Shown here: positions 26,651 to 34,498 of the stretch, in pieces | Numbering within the stretch: the stretch's first letter is position 1 | Layout of the letters: each line of letters starts with the position of its first letter | Notes under the pieces: model-generated | What the model saw: the letters and a program-made list of their open reading frames with translations, nothing else | Told to the model about the DNA's origin: nothing | The model's database searches: none | Position numbers and translations under genes: made by a program | From: JAYQKL01 sp049889535 | Lineage (GTDB): Bacteria > Pseudomonadota > Alphaproteobacteria > RS24 | Direction of reading: 5' to 3' | DNA length: 64,000 nucleotides | NCBI GenBank assembly: GCA_049889535.1 | Contig: JBMHDF010000018.1 | Span: 310,001-374,000, forward strand

Positions 26651-27055
26651 TTAATCTTTGGTAGTAGCGCGCAGACGTTGGTACAGGAAAAATATGCCCG
26701 GCAATAAAAAGAGAAGCGGCGCCAACCATAAAAAACTATTTTTTGAAGAAAATTTTGGATTCAATAAAGTGAATTCACCATAACGCTCAACAATATAAGT
26801 CAGGACTTCTTCATTGCTGTCACCTGCTTGCAAACGAATTCGGATAAGTTTGCGTAAATCCCCCGCAAGCGGGGCATCGCTATCATCTATTGACTGGTTT
26901 TGACAGACTGGACAGCGTAATTCTGCTGAAATGGCTCGCGCACGCGCTTCAAGTGCTGGGTCGTCTAAGGCTTCACCTGGCTGCAGCGCCCATGCAGGGC
27001 TGACACAAAAAAACATCAGGCAAAATATAAAACATGATATGAAAGCCTTGTGCAT
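26651..27055 (-). CDS. ccmH: Cytochrome c maturation protein CcmH (CycL)
   Basis: CcmH is a thiol reductase subunit that keeps apocytochrome c CXXCH cysteines reduced for heme ligation. The 134-residue product has a signal sequence (cleavage near PAWA-LQ), the redox motif LRCPVCQNQSI, the conserved DSDAPLAGDLRKLIRIRLQAG helix region, and a C-terminal membrane anchor (FLWLAPLLFLLPGIFFLY). It is the short alphaproteobacterial form without a TPR tail, whose function is supplied by the separate ccmI. It follows ccmF by three bases; ccmG, usually found between the two, is missing. Confidence 0.95.
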   Translation of the reverse strand: MHKAFISCFIFCLMFFCVSPAWALQPGEALDDPALEARARAISAELRCPVCQNQSIDDSDAPLAGDLRKLIRIRLQAGDSNEEVLTYIVERYGEFTLLNPKFSSKNSFLWLAPLLFLLPGIFFLYQRLRATTKD

Positions 27056-27058
27056 TCT

Positions 27059-29047
27059 TCACCCTCGCTTGCGCCCAGACGCATTGCCAATCACTGCAGC
27101 TGCGCCACCTAAAGCCATCAAGACAGCCCCCAACCAAATGTAATTGACAAACGGATGCAACCAAGCGCGAATGACATAGGCAGGCGCGGCGTTTTGGCTA
27201 GCTTTTTCAGCCGGCACCCTATCCCCCAAAGCCACATAAATATTACCACGCCACATTTTTAATATAGCGGCTTCGGTTGTTTGCGACCGTTCCACCGGAT
27301 AAAACCGCCGCTCCGGCAATAATGTTTCAGTTTTATCAGCTATATCCAAGCTGAAAAGCGCTTGCTCTGCAGAATAATTCGGCCCATTTATTTTATTCAC
27401 CGCGATTAAATTCAAATCATATTGACCAAGCTGAACAGACTGGCCTTCTTTCAGACTCACAATACGTTCTTCCTGCCAAGCCGTGCTGGCGACAACACCA
27501 AACAGCAAAACCCCAACCCCCGCATGCGCCAACACCACACCCCATTGTTGCGCAGGCAAGCGTAAAAGGCGTTGCAAGCGCTCATGAAAAGCGCCTTGCG
27601 AAAGACGCGCTTTTTTGGCCAAATCGGTCAGCGCACCAAAAACGAGCCAAATCGCCGCCGCCAAACCCAGTAAGCTCCAACCTGTTTCAGTTTGTGTAAA
27701 AAACAACACAAGGCTGGCCAATAGAGTTAATGCCGCCGCTGCACGCAACGGCTTCAGCGCAGCTAAACCACGCCCTTTTTGCCAGGCTAAAAATGGCGCT
27801 ATGGGCATCAAAACAAACAAAGGCGCCATAAGAGGCGTGAATACTTTATTGAAATAAGGCGCGCCAACAGAAATTTTTCCCATGCCAAGCGCATCAATAA
27901 TAAGCGGATATATCGTCCCAATCAGCACTGTAGCCGTGGCGCTGGCAAGAAAAATATTATTGACCATTAGCGCTGTCTCACGACTGGTCAGAGCAAAACT
28001 CTGGTCAGGCGAAATGCGCGCACCCGCCTGATTTTGCAACACGCGCTCAGCCCGTAAAGCATACATCACCAACCCCAGCCCAACCGCGCTGGCCAAAATT
28101 GCCAAAATAAACACCCCGCGCGCTGGGTCATTAGCAAAAGCATGCACTGAGGTGAGCACACCAGAGCGCACCAAAAATGTACCTGCAATGCTCAAGCCAA
28201 AAGTCAAAATAGATAAAAGCAGTGTCCATTTACGCATTGACACCCGCATTTGCGCCACCATGACAGAATGCAAAAGCGCCGTGCCAGCCAACCACGGTAA
28301 AAGGGAGGCGTTTTCAACCGGATCCCAAAACCAAAATCCACCCCAGCCCAATTCGTAATAGGCCCAAAAAGACCCCAACCCGATGCCAAGGGTTAAAAAC
28401 ACCCACGCCACTAAAACATAGGGGCGCAACCAGGCCGCCCAATTTTGGGGCGGCTTTTTTTCGAGCAAAACAGCGAGCGTAAAAGAAAAGGCAATCGAGA
28501 AACCAACATAGCCTAGATATAATAAAGGCGGGTGAAGTGCCAAAGCGGGGTCTTGCAAAATCGGATTCAACCCACCACCTGAATAAGGCGCGGGGGCAAG
28601 GCGCGCAAATGGGTTAGAGGTAAAAAGAGAAAAACTCAAAAATAACACGCCCAAACCAGCCTGACTGGCCAATAAGCTTGCCCGCATGGTGAGGGGCATA
28701 TCTGGCAGGCGGTAAGCCGCAAAGGCACCAAAACCAGCTAGTATCAGAATCCATAACAACATAGACCCTTCATGATTGCCCCATACACCAGCGAGTTTAT
28801 ATAGGAATGGTTTCGCGGCATGGCTGTTTTCTGCCACCAACCACACTGAAAAATCAGAACTGATAAAGGCAATTGTTAATGCGATAAAAGACCATAGAAC
28901 TAATAAAAACTGCAAGCCAGCAGCTGGTTTGGCCAAAGCCATCAGGCTGGGTTGGTTGCGCGACCGCCCCCAAAGCGGCACCAAAATTTGAAAAACCGCA
29001 ACACTTAAGGCCATAATCAGGGCAAAATGACCCGACTCAATAATCAT
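27059..29047 (-). CDS. ccmF: Heme lyase subunit CcmF (CycK)
   Basis: CcmF is the large inner-membrane part of the system I heme lyase, taking heme from CcmE and delivering it to apocytochrome. The 662 residues contain many membrane segments, the periplasmic tryptophan-rich WWD domain WGGFWFWDPVENASLLPWL, and histidines expected to bind heme. The C-terminal periplasmic domain (about 510-640) precedes a last membrane helix. It overlaps ccmE by 11 bases and is followed three bases later by ccmH. Length and motifs are complete. Confidence 0.96.
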   Translation of the reverse strand: MIIESGHFALIMALSVAVFQILVPLWGRSRNQPSLMALAKPAAGLQFLLVLWSFIALTIAFISSDFSVWLVAENSHAAKPFLYKLAGVWGNHEGSMLLWILILAGFGAFAAYRLPDMPLTMRASLLASQAGLGVLFLSFSLFTSNPFARLAPAPYSGGGLNPILQDPALALHPPLLYLGYVGFSIAFSFTLAVLLEKKPPQNWAAWLRPYVLVAWVFLTLGIGLGSFWAYYELGWGGFWFWDPVENASLLPWLAGTALLHSVMVAQMRVSMRKWTLLLSILTFGLSIAGTFLVRSGVLTSVHAFANDPARGVFILAILASAVGLGLVMYALRAERVLQNQAGARISPDQSFALTSRETALMVNNIFLASATATVLIGTIYPLIIDALGMGKISVGAPYFNKVFTPLMAPLFVLMPIAPFLAWQKGRGLAALKPLRAAAALTLLASLVLFFTQTETGWSLLGLAAAIWLVFGALTDLAKKARLSQGAFHERLQRLLRLPAQQWGVVLAHAGVGVLLFGVVASTAWQEERIVSLKEGQSVQLGQYDLNLIAVNKINGPNYSAEQALFSLDIADKTETLLPERRFYPVERSQTTEAAILKMWRGNIYVALGDRVPAEKASQNAAPAYVIRAWLHPFVNYIWLGAVLMALGGAAAVIGNASGRKRG

Positions 29048-29501
29048 TAATGGCCTCTTTTGCTTTTATATTTTCAGGTTTCCAGACACCATTTTTTTTA
29101 AGCGCGTCAGCAACTTCGGGCGGCATGTAATTTTCATCATGCTTGGCCAAAACCGAGCTGGCGATAAAAACTTGGTTCTCGGTGAACACCCCTTCGGCAA
29201 CCACGCCCTGCCCCTCGCGGAACAAATCAGGCAAAAGACCGACAAAGCGCACATGAACCTCACCTTCGCCATCAGTAATCACAAACTGGCTTTCCTTGCC
29301 ACGCCGCAAGAGGCTCGCTTCCTTCACAAGACCCCCAACCCGCATATTTTGACCTATTTTAGGCGGGGAGGCAGCCAAATCAGAAGGCGAGCGAAAATAA
29401 ACCAAATTATCTTCTAAAGCCGTTAAGGCAAAAGCCGCAATGCCTGCCAATAAAGTAAGACCGGCGATTAAAAAGCTAATACGTGTTTGTCGTGCAGTCA
29501 T
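29037..29501 (-). CDS. ccmE: Heme chaperone CcmE (CycJ)
   Basis: CcmE binds heme covalently in the periplasm and hands it to CcmF. The 154-residue protein has an N-terminal membrane anchor (ISFLIAGLTLLAGIAAFALTAL), the OB-fold with MRVGGLVKEASL and FVITDGEGEVHVRF, and the heme-attachment motif LAKHDENYMPPEV with the active histidine. The 3' end overlaps ccmF by 11 bases. It is preceded by ccmI at a distance of about 90 bases. Confidence 0.96.
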   Translation of the reverse strand: MTARQTRISFLIAGLTLLAGIAAFALTALEDNLVYFRSPSDLAASPPKIGQNMRVGGLVKEASLLRRGKESQFVITDGEGEVHVRFVGLLPDLFREGQGVVAEGVFTENQVFIASSVLAKHDENYMPPEVADALKKNGVWKPENIKAKEAINDY

Positions 29502-29593
29502 TTTTTCCTCTCATTTTACATACTATTTTATGCGGAAAAGAAAAAGCTACATCTCGCCGCATGAGAGGATAAAAAGACAGGAAAATATTATTT

Positions 29594-30253
29594 TTAGGGT
29601 GTATTGAGCTTGCTTATCTGGGCGGCGATGAAATTCTGCCAAACCTGATTATCTGGCTGAGCCTGACCACTGGCGATGAAAAAGGCTTTGGCGCGCTCTG
29701 CTTCACCTTCCTGCGCTGCGAGGAGACCCAGATAAAAATTTGTTAAATAATGGTCTGGCAGGCCGGTAGATAATTGCCCAATGAGCGCCGCGCTTTCTGA
29801 ATCAATCAAGCCGTCATTGACTTCTAAATTTGCTTTGACCAAACCAAACAGAGCTTCAAAATCCTTATTTTGATAATATAAAATCTGGCGCCAGGCTTGC
29901 GCCGCTAAATCGGGTTGATTGAGTTCAACCCGAATGCGGGCCAGTAAACGCCAGCCCTGCACATCATCAGACTGGCTTATCAGTTTTTGCTCAAGCATGG
30001 AAATCACAGCCGCTGGCGGCAGATCATCAATCGCCCCCTCTAATCTGGGTTTAAGCGGCGTATCTGGCATCTGCGGATTGCCGAAATATAAATATATTAA
30101 AAACGCAGAAACTGGCACCCCAAACAGACCGGCAATATAAGCCACACGTTCGGATAAGGAGGTGAGTTTATTTCTCCCTAAGCGATAAGTCAGAAAAAGC
30201 GCCCCGGATAGACCGATAAACACACAAATTATCAGAGCTGGTTGCCACCCCAT
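29594..30253 (-). CDS. ccmI: Cytochrome c maturation protein CcmI (CycH)
   Basis: CcmI holds apocytochrome c and presents it to CcmF/CcmH. The 219-residue protein starts with two membrane helices separated by a cytoplasmic loop (LIICVFIGLSGALFLTYRLG; YIAGLFGVPVSAFLIYLYFG) and continues with TPR-like helical repeats (DVQGWRLLARIRVELNQPDLAAQAW, DFEALFGLVKANLEVNDG, YLTNFYLGLLAAQEGEAERA). It is shorter than many CcmI proteins but has both modules. It heads the ccmI-E-F-H group on the minus strand. A DUF2793 gene lies 93 bases upstream on the same strand. Confidence 0.92.
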   Translation of the reverse strand: MGWQPALIICVFIGLSGALFLTYRLGRNKLTSLSERVAYIAGLFGVPVSAFLIYLYFGNPQMPDTPLKPRLEGAIDDLPPAAVISMLEQKLISQSDDVQGWRLLARIRVELNQPDLAAQAWRQILYYQNKDFEALFGLVKANLEVNDGLIDSESAALIGQLSTGLPDHYLTNFYLGLLAAQEGEAERAKAFFIASGQAQPDNQVWQNFIAAQISKLNTP

Positions 30254-30346
30254 AATGCGCCTTTCTAAAACATATGGCTCAAAATTTTGAATGGGGCGAC
30301 CATATCAGGCTGGCGCGCAAAGACAAGAGTTCTGATTTATTTTCGC

Positions 30347-31042
30347 CTAGCTAGCGGGTGGACTAAGCCGCAATACATGCAATTGCAACCGAATTGTACC
30401 AGAAGTTAATGCCTTATTTTGTCCAGAAATCCTTAATGGAGTTGTCGCGTAATAGGTCATAGGGTGCGAAGTCATCCCAATATTTGTGGTTTGCGCCGCT
30501 CCAGAAATATGCGCGCCATATCGCCCCGCATCTGCCGCAACGCCCAATTTCCAAGACTGATTATTGGGTAAAGCTGTTACCACGCGCATACCTATCCCAA
30601 GCACCAAATCGCGGTCTGCAATATTCAAGGCTGTATCATTATAACTGCCAGGTGTAATAATGTGGTCAAGGCTGGTCGTCACAAACCCCATTTGCGGGCT
30701 GAATTGCGGCGCGAGATTAAGCCATTTGCCACTATCATAAAGCCGTAAAATTTTGTCTTGTTGATCCCATATCCGCCAGCCATTTTGTGGGGTCGAAAAT
30801 TGCCAAGCCCCATCAACATAAGTGGCGATGCGCCCTGCCTGATTTTGCCATAGGCCTGTAGGCGTGGCGCCAATCACATATTGATCACCAGCTTCAGGTG
30901 TAGCGGGTGGGGTATTTTGATAAAAGCGCAAAACCTGCATATGTGTCAGCGCATCCAAACGCCGCAAAGACTCGTTCACTGTTACATGTTTTTGCGCCTG
31001 GTCGGCAGCAAGATAGGGAAGTTTTAAATGTGTGGTTTTCAT
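30347..31042 (-). CDS. DUF2793-domain protein (phage/GTA virion-type)
   Basis: The 231-residue product opens with LPYLAADQAQKHVTVNESLRRLDAL, continues with AGDQYVIGATPTGLWQNQAGRIATYVDGAWQF and GWRIWDQQDKILRLYDSGKW, the DUF2793 pattern, and ends in a beta-rich region of about 110 residues. Such proteins are mostly found among tail or spike genes of alphaproteobacterial phages and gene transfer agents; a link to GTA head spikes is from memory. I start at the ATG at 31042, which has GAGG six bases upstream; the longer frame begins with TTG and is unlikely. No other virion genes are nearby. Its own promoter lies about 215 bases upstream. Confidence 0.8.
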   Translation of the reverse strand: MKTTHLKLPYLAADQAQKHVTVNESLRRLDALTHMQVLRFYQNTPPATPEAGDQYVIGATPTGLWQNQAGRIATYVDGAWQFSTPQNGWRIWDQQDKILRLYDSGKWLNLAPQFSPQMGFVTTSLDHIITPGSYNDTALNIADRDLVLGIGMRVVTALPNNQSWKLGVAADAGRYGAHISGAAQTTNIGMTSHPMTYYATTPLRISGQNKALTSGTIRLQLHVLRLSPPAS

Positions 31043-31393
31043 AAAGACCTCATAGAATGCGAAAGGGCAAAGCGTGTCGCAAAACCCAGTTCTTGTTGCG
31101 CCCCAATTTGGGCAATTTCCAATGTGAGTGCGCCGGGCAAATTGTGGGTTCTTTTTTTTCATTAACACACGCATAAAAAAACACTGATGGCAATAATCCA
31201 AACAGCGCTTATGAAGCAATTAGAAAAATTCTGATAGATTTGTGATGATGGCATAACATATACGCTAAAGCGTCACGCCCGTCAAGCCTAAAAACACAAA
31301 TTTTTATTTTTTTTCAGTAGGTTAAAAAGAATTTGCGGGCATAAAATTGAAATTTATAAGAAATATAAATAACTTAAATTAGAGTATATTCGA
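31043..31393. other. Intergenic stretch: DUF2793 leader and promoter
   Basis: These 351 bases separate the YcgN-family gene from the DUF2793 gene, both on the minus strand. They hold the promoter at 31257-31285 and a long leader with a near-palindrome CCCAATTTGGG at 31102-31112 and homopolymer runs of eight A or T. The part from 31290 to 31393 is A/T-rich with no clear gene or terminator. Confidence 0.5.
31257..31285 (-). promoter_or_regulatory. Sigma-70-type promoter of the DUF2793 gene with internal palindrome
   Basis: On the minus strand TTGACG (31285-31280) and TATATG (31262-31257) are exactly 17 bases apart. A 12-bp palindrome, ACGCT-AA-AGCGT on the plus strand (31262-31273), sits in the spacer next to the -10 box, where a repressor could bind. 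The predicted start near 31250 gives a leader of about 208 bases. Confidence 0.6.
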
Positions 31394-31873
31394 TCACTCA
31401 TTCACCTCATCCCAGACATAATCTTCAGGCGCGGCATTGGCTTTTGTTTCAGGCAAAGTTTTGCCCTGTACCGAGTGACCCTGCTGGTGCATCAACTCTG
31501 GCCCATTAGCAATCAGTGGGTGCCAGTCCGGTAATTCTTTCCCTTCATGCAATAAACGATAAGCACAGCTTGTTGGCAACCAAGCGGCGATATTTGGCAA
31601 ATTCTCAGGGGTGATTTTCAAACAATCTGGTACTTGGCTTTGTCGGTTTTGATAATTCGTACACCGACAAGTTTGCGTGTCCAGCAATTTACAAGAGAGC
31701 CGGGTGTAATGCAGCTCATCAGTATCGGCATCAACCAATTTTACCAAACAACATTTTGCGCAGCCATCACAAAGCGCTTCCCACGCCTCATGCGATAATT
31801 CTGATAGGGGTTTTTGCTGCCAAAAATATTGCGGGCGGCATTGCTTATTTATCTGCTTAGATTTATCTGTCAT
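31394..31873 (-). CDS. YcgN/YkgJ-family cysteine-cluster protein (UPF0260)
   Basis: A 159-residue cytoplasmic protein of the UPF0260 family. Cysteines cluster as in metal-binding relatives: CDGCAKCCLVKL near residues 35-46, then SCKLLDTQTCRCTNY, DCLKI and TSCAYRLL. They probably ligate zinc or an Fe-S cluster, but the function of the family is not established. PDWHPLIANGPELMHQQGHSV is the conserved C-terminal segment. It is transcribed divergently from the DUF2849-cysI operon, sharing a 139-base A/T-rich control region. Whether it is part of sulfur metabolism cannot be said. Confidence 0.87.
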   Translation of the reverse strand: MTDKSKQINKQCRPQYFWQQKPLSELSHEAWEALCDGCAKCCLVKLVDADTDELHYTRLSCKLLDTQTCRCTNYQNRQSQVPDCLKITPENLPNIAAWLPTSCAYRLLHEGKELPDWHPLIANGPELMHQQGHSVQGKTLPETKANAAPEDYVWDEVNE

Positions 31874-31988
31874 GACTTATAAGGTTAAAGAAAAAAATGC
31901 ATTTTTCAATTTATACATTATTTTTTTGTATAATATATAAATTCACATTAAAAAACTTGATTTAATGGATGATTGAGATTATTTTGCG

Positions 31989-32006
31989 CTCACTTTCAAA
32001 AGTGAG
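31989..32006 (+). promoter_or_regulatory. Perfect hairpin covering the ribosome-binding site of the sulfite-reductase operon
   Basis: CTCACTTT and AAAGTGAG form a perfect 8-bp inverted repeat with a 2-base centre, ending seven bases before the DUF2849 ATG. The GAGG ribosome-binding site (32004-32007) lies in its right arm. Upstream, TATAAT at 31929-31934 with a weak TTCAAT 18 bases before it is a candidate promoter, so the repeat would lie in the leader. It could be a protein-binding operator or a translational lock; which is not decidable here. Confidence 0.55.
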
Positions 32007-32012
32007 GCAGTC

Positions 32013-32333
32013 ATGGCACAACATAGTTCAAAAGGCGCGCGTTTCCAGGCAATCACGGCTAATCGGCTGAGTGATGGCGAGGTGGTGTATTTCACGCCTG
32101 AAAACAATTGGCAGACTGATTTCCAGTCCGCTTGTGTTTTTGACGGCCCAGAAACCATAGAGAAACAGCTTACCAAACTCGCGACTCAACAAACTGAGCT
32201 TGAAGTGGTTGGTGTCTATGCGTTTGAAGTTGAAAAATTTAATGATGCCTATCAACCTGTCAGTGTGCGCGAGACCATACGCGCCGCCGGCCCGACCATT
32301 CGAAAAGATTTAGGCAAACAGGCGCAAGCCTAG
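32013..32333 (+). CDS. DUF2849-domain protein of the sulfite-reductase operon
   Basis: A 106-residue protein recognised by its position directly before cysI and by the conserved opening in which an xAITANRLSDGEVVYF segment is followed by W, then FDGPETIEKQL and VVGVYAFEVE. In Alphaproteobacteria this family commonly sits between siroheme-synthase and cysI genes and has been annotated only as a domain of unknown function. It has no membrane segment or Cys cluster, so it is likely soluble and may assist the reductase. The gap to cysI is 16 bases, so they share a transcript. Confidence 0.82.
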   Translation: MAQHSSKGARFQAITANRLSDGEVVYFTPENNWQTDFQSACVFDGPETIEKQLTKLATQQTELEVVGVYAFEVEKFNDAYQPVSVRETIRAAGPTIRKDLGKQAQA

Positions 32334-32349
32334 AACACGGAATAGAACC

Positions 32350-34008
32350 ATGTATCGTTATGATGAATTTGACCATAAATTAGTGCAAGATCGCGTCCAG
32401 CAATTTCGCGGTCAGGTCATGCGCCGTGTCAAAGGTGAAATTAGTGAGGACGCTTTTAAACCTCTGCGCCTGATGAATGGCCTCTACCTCCAACTGCACG
32501 CTTATATGCTGCGCGTTGCCATACCTTATGGCACACTTAACAGCCGGCAAATGGATAAGCTTGCCGATATTGCCGATAAATATGATCGCGGTTATGGCCA
32601 TTTCACCACCCGTCAAAATATTCAATATAATTGGCCGAAACTTGAAAAAGTTCCAGATTTGCTTGAGGAATTAGCCGAGGTTGAAATGCATGCCATCCAA
32701 ACATCCGGCAATTGCATTCGCAATGTCACCGCCGACCAATATGCTGGTGTGATTGATGGCGAAGTTGAAGACCCGCGCGTGATTTCTGAAATCATTCGCC
32801 AGTGGTCAACATTCCACCCCGAATTTTCATATCTACCCCGCAAATTCAAAATCGCTGTTACCGCGCATGAAAATGACCGCGCTGCTATCCGCTTTCATGA
32901 TATTGGCATTGTTTGCGTCACCAATGATAAAGGCGAAAATGGCTATGAAGTGCATGTTGGTGGCGGGCTTGGGCGCACACCTTTTATTGCCAAAAAATTG
33001 CGCGATTTTGTGCCAGCCCAACAATTACTCGCTTATTTAGAAGCCGTGATGCGGGTATATAACCAAGCCGGGCGCCGCGATAATGCCTATAAGGCGCGCA
33101 TTAAAATTCTTGTTCATGAATTGGGACAAGAAGAAATGACCAAACGGGTCGAAGCCGAATTTGCACATATAGATAAAGCCAATGTTTTGACAGTGCCAGA
33201 AAAAGAACTGGCTCGCATTGCCGCTTATTTTGCGCCACCTGCCTATGAAACTCTTGAGGCTGACAGCGCAAGATTTGACCAAAACCTTGCCGAACATGCT
33301 GATTTTGCGCGTTGGGTCGATACGAATATTGTCGCGCATAAAATACCTGGTTATGCGATTGTGAATATCTCACTCAAACCTATTGGTGGCATTCCTGGCG
33401 ATGCGAGTTCCGAGCAGATGCGCGTGATTGCTGACATAGCCCGCCATTACGGCTTAGATGAAATTCGCGTGACGCATGAGCAGAACCTTGTTTTGCCGCA
33501 TGTCAAAAAAGATGATTTGAAAACTATTTATGACCAGCTTCTGGCACATAATCTCGCCACCGCCAATCATGGTCTTATCAGCGACCAGATTGCCTGCCCG
33601 GGGCTGGATTATTGCGACCTTGCCAATGCCCGCTCCATACCTTTGGCGCAGGAAATTTCCAATCGTTTTGCCGATATTGACCGGCAAAAAAACATTGGTG
33701 AGCTGAAAATTAAAATTTCAGGTTGCATCAATGCTTGCGGGCATCACCATGTTGGCCATATTGGTATTTTGGGTGTTGATAAAAAAGGCACCGAGTTTTA
33801 CCAAATCACGCTTGGCGGCACCTCAGACGAGACCGCCGCTATTGGAAAAATCACTGGTGCCGCTTTCACAGAGCATGAAGTGGTTGATGCGATTGAAACA
33901 ATTGTCGAGACCTATATCAGCCTGCGCGAGGGTGAGGAGCGCTTCCTCGACACCTATCGCCGTGTTGGCATTGACCCGTTTAAGGAGCGCCTTTATGCCT
34001 CTCATTAA
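32350..34008 (+). CDS. cysI: Sulfite reductase hemoprotein (nitrite/sulfite reductase family)
   Basis: CysI reduces sulfite to sulfide with six electrons, using siroheme coupled to a [4Fe-4S] cluster, for cysteine synthesis. The four cluster cysteines are C416 and C422 (CPGLDYC) and C459 and C463 (CINAC). The nitrite/sulfite reductase half-domain repeats are both present (RQNIQYNW and HEQNLVLPHV). At 552 residues it matches the alphaproteobacterial CysI. The electron donor, ferredoxin or a flavoprotein, is not encoded here. It overlaps the DUF934 gene by 14 bases. Nitrite as substrate is less likely given the context. Confidence 0.93.
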   Translation: MYRYDEFDHKLVQDRVQQFRGQVMRRVKGEISEDAFKPLRLMNGLYLQLHAYMLRVAIPYGTLNSRQMDKLADIADKYDRGYGHFTTRQNIQYNWPKLEKVPDLLEELAEVEMHAIQTSGNCIRNVTADQYAGVIDGEVEDPRVISEIIRQWSTFHPEFSYLPRKFKIAVTAHENDRAAIRFHDIGIVCVTNDKGENGYEVHVGGGLGRTPFIAKKLRDFVPAQQLLAYLEAVMRVYNQAGRRDNAYKARIKILVHELGQEEMTKRVEAEFAHIDKANVLTVPEKELARIAAYFAPPAYETLEADSARFDQNLAEHADFARWVDTNIVAHKIPGYAIVNISLKPIGGIPGDASSEQMRVIADIARHYGLDEIRVTHEQNLVLPHVKKDDLKTIYDQLLAHNLATANHGLISDQIACPGLDYCDLANARSIPLAQEISNRFADIDRQKNIGELKIKISGCINACGHHHVGHIGILGVDKKGTEFYQITLGGTSDETAAIGKITGAAFTEHEVVDAIETIVETYISLREGEERFLDTYRRVGIDPFKERLYASH

Positions 34009-34498
34009 AAACAAAAACTTTCAGGATGACCCCTTCACCCGTGTTGCTGATGAGCTAGAGCTGCCAGAGGGTGCGGTGATTGTCACACTTGAGCGCTTGA
34101 AACGTGATGCTGACCAACTCATGGCACGCAAGTCAGATTTGGGGGTTGTTATTCAGGCTGACAATATTGGCAAAACACAATTAGGCGAGGATGTGCGGGA
34201 GCTCACACCCTATCTTGAGTGCTTATCTGTCATTGCGCTTGAATTTCCAAGCTTTCGCAATGGCCGAGCTTATAGTTCTGCCCGTATTTTGCGCGATGAG
34301 CTGAAATATAAAGGGGAAATCCGCGCCATTGGCGATGTCGCTTATGACCAATGGGCCTATATGGCGCGTTGTGGGATTGATGCGTTTGAGGTGAATCAAG
34401 ATGTCACGCTTGAACAATTCAACACCGCAATGGCTGAACTGTCAGACGTCTATCAACCTGCTGCTGACACACAAAACGCCATTCCATGGCGCCGCTAA
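33995..34498 (+). CDS. DUF934-domain protein of the sulfite-reductase operon
   Basis: A 167-residue protein of the DUF934 family, found next to cysI and usually before cysH. The conserved core is LELPEGAVIVTLERL, DLGVVIQADN, LSVIALEFPSFRNGRAYSSARILRDEL and IRAIGDVAYDQWAYMARCGIDAFEV. The family has no proven activity. The start is the ATG at 33995 with AAGGAG eight bases upstream; the longer frame reads back through cysI in another frame and is a shadow. The stop overlaps that of convergent dadA by four bases. cysH is not adjacent. Confidence 0.88.
   Translation: MPLIKNKNFQDDPFTRVADELELPEGAVIVTLERLKRDADQLMARKSDLGVVIQADNIGKTQLGEDVRELTPYLECLSVIALEFPSFRNGRAYSSARILRDELKYKGEIRAIGDVAYDQWAYMARCGIDAFEVNQDVTLEQFNTAMAELSDVYQPAADTQNAIPWRR

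Noticed and set aside
31043..31219. N-terminal extension of the DUF2793 frame
   Set aside because: Begins with TTG without ribosome-binding site, is Cys-rich and unlike the family; ATG at 31042 follows GAGG.
33731..33994. N-terminal extension of the DUF934 frame
   Set aside because: Runs in another frame through cysI; the ATG at 33995 has a strong AAGGAG site.
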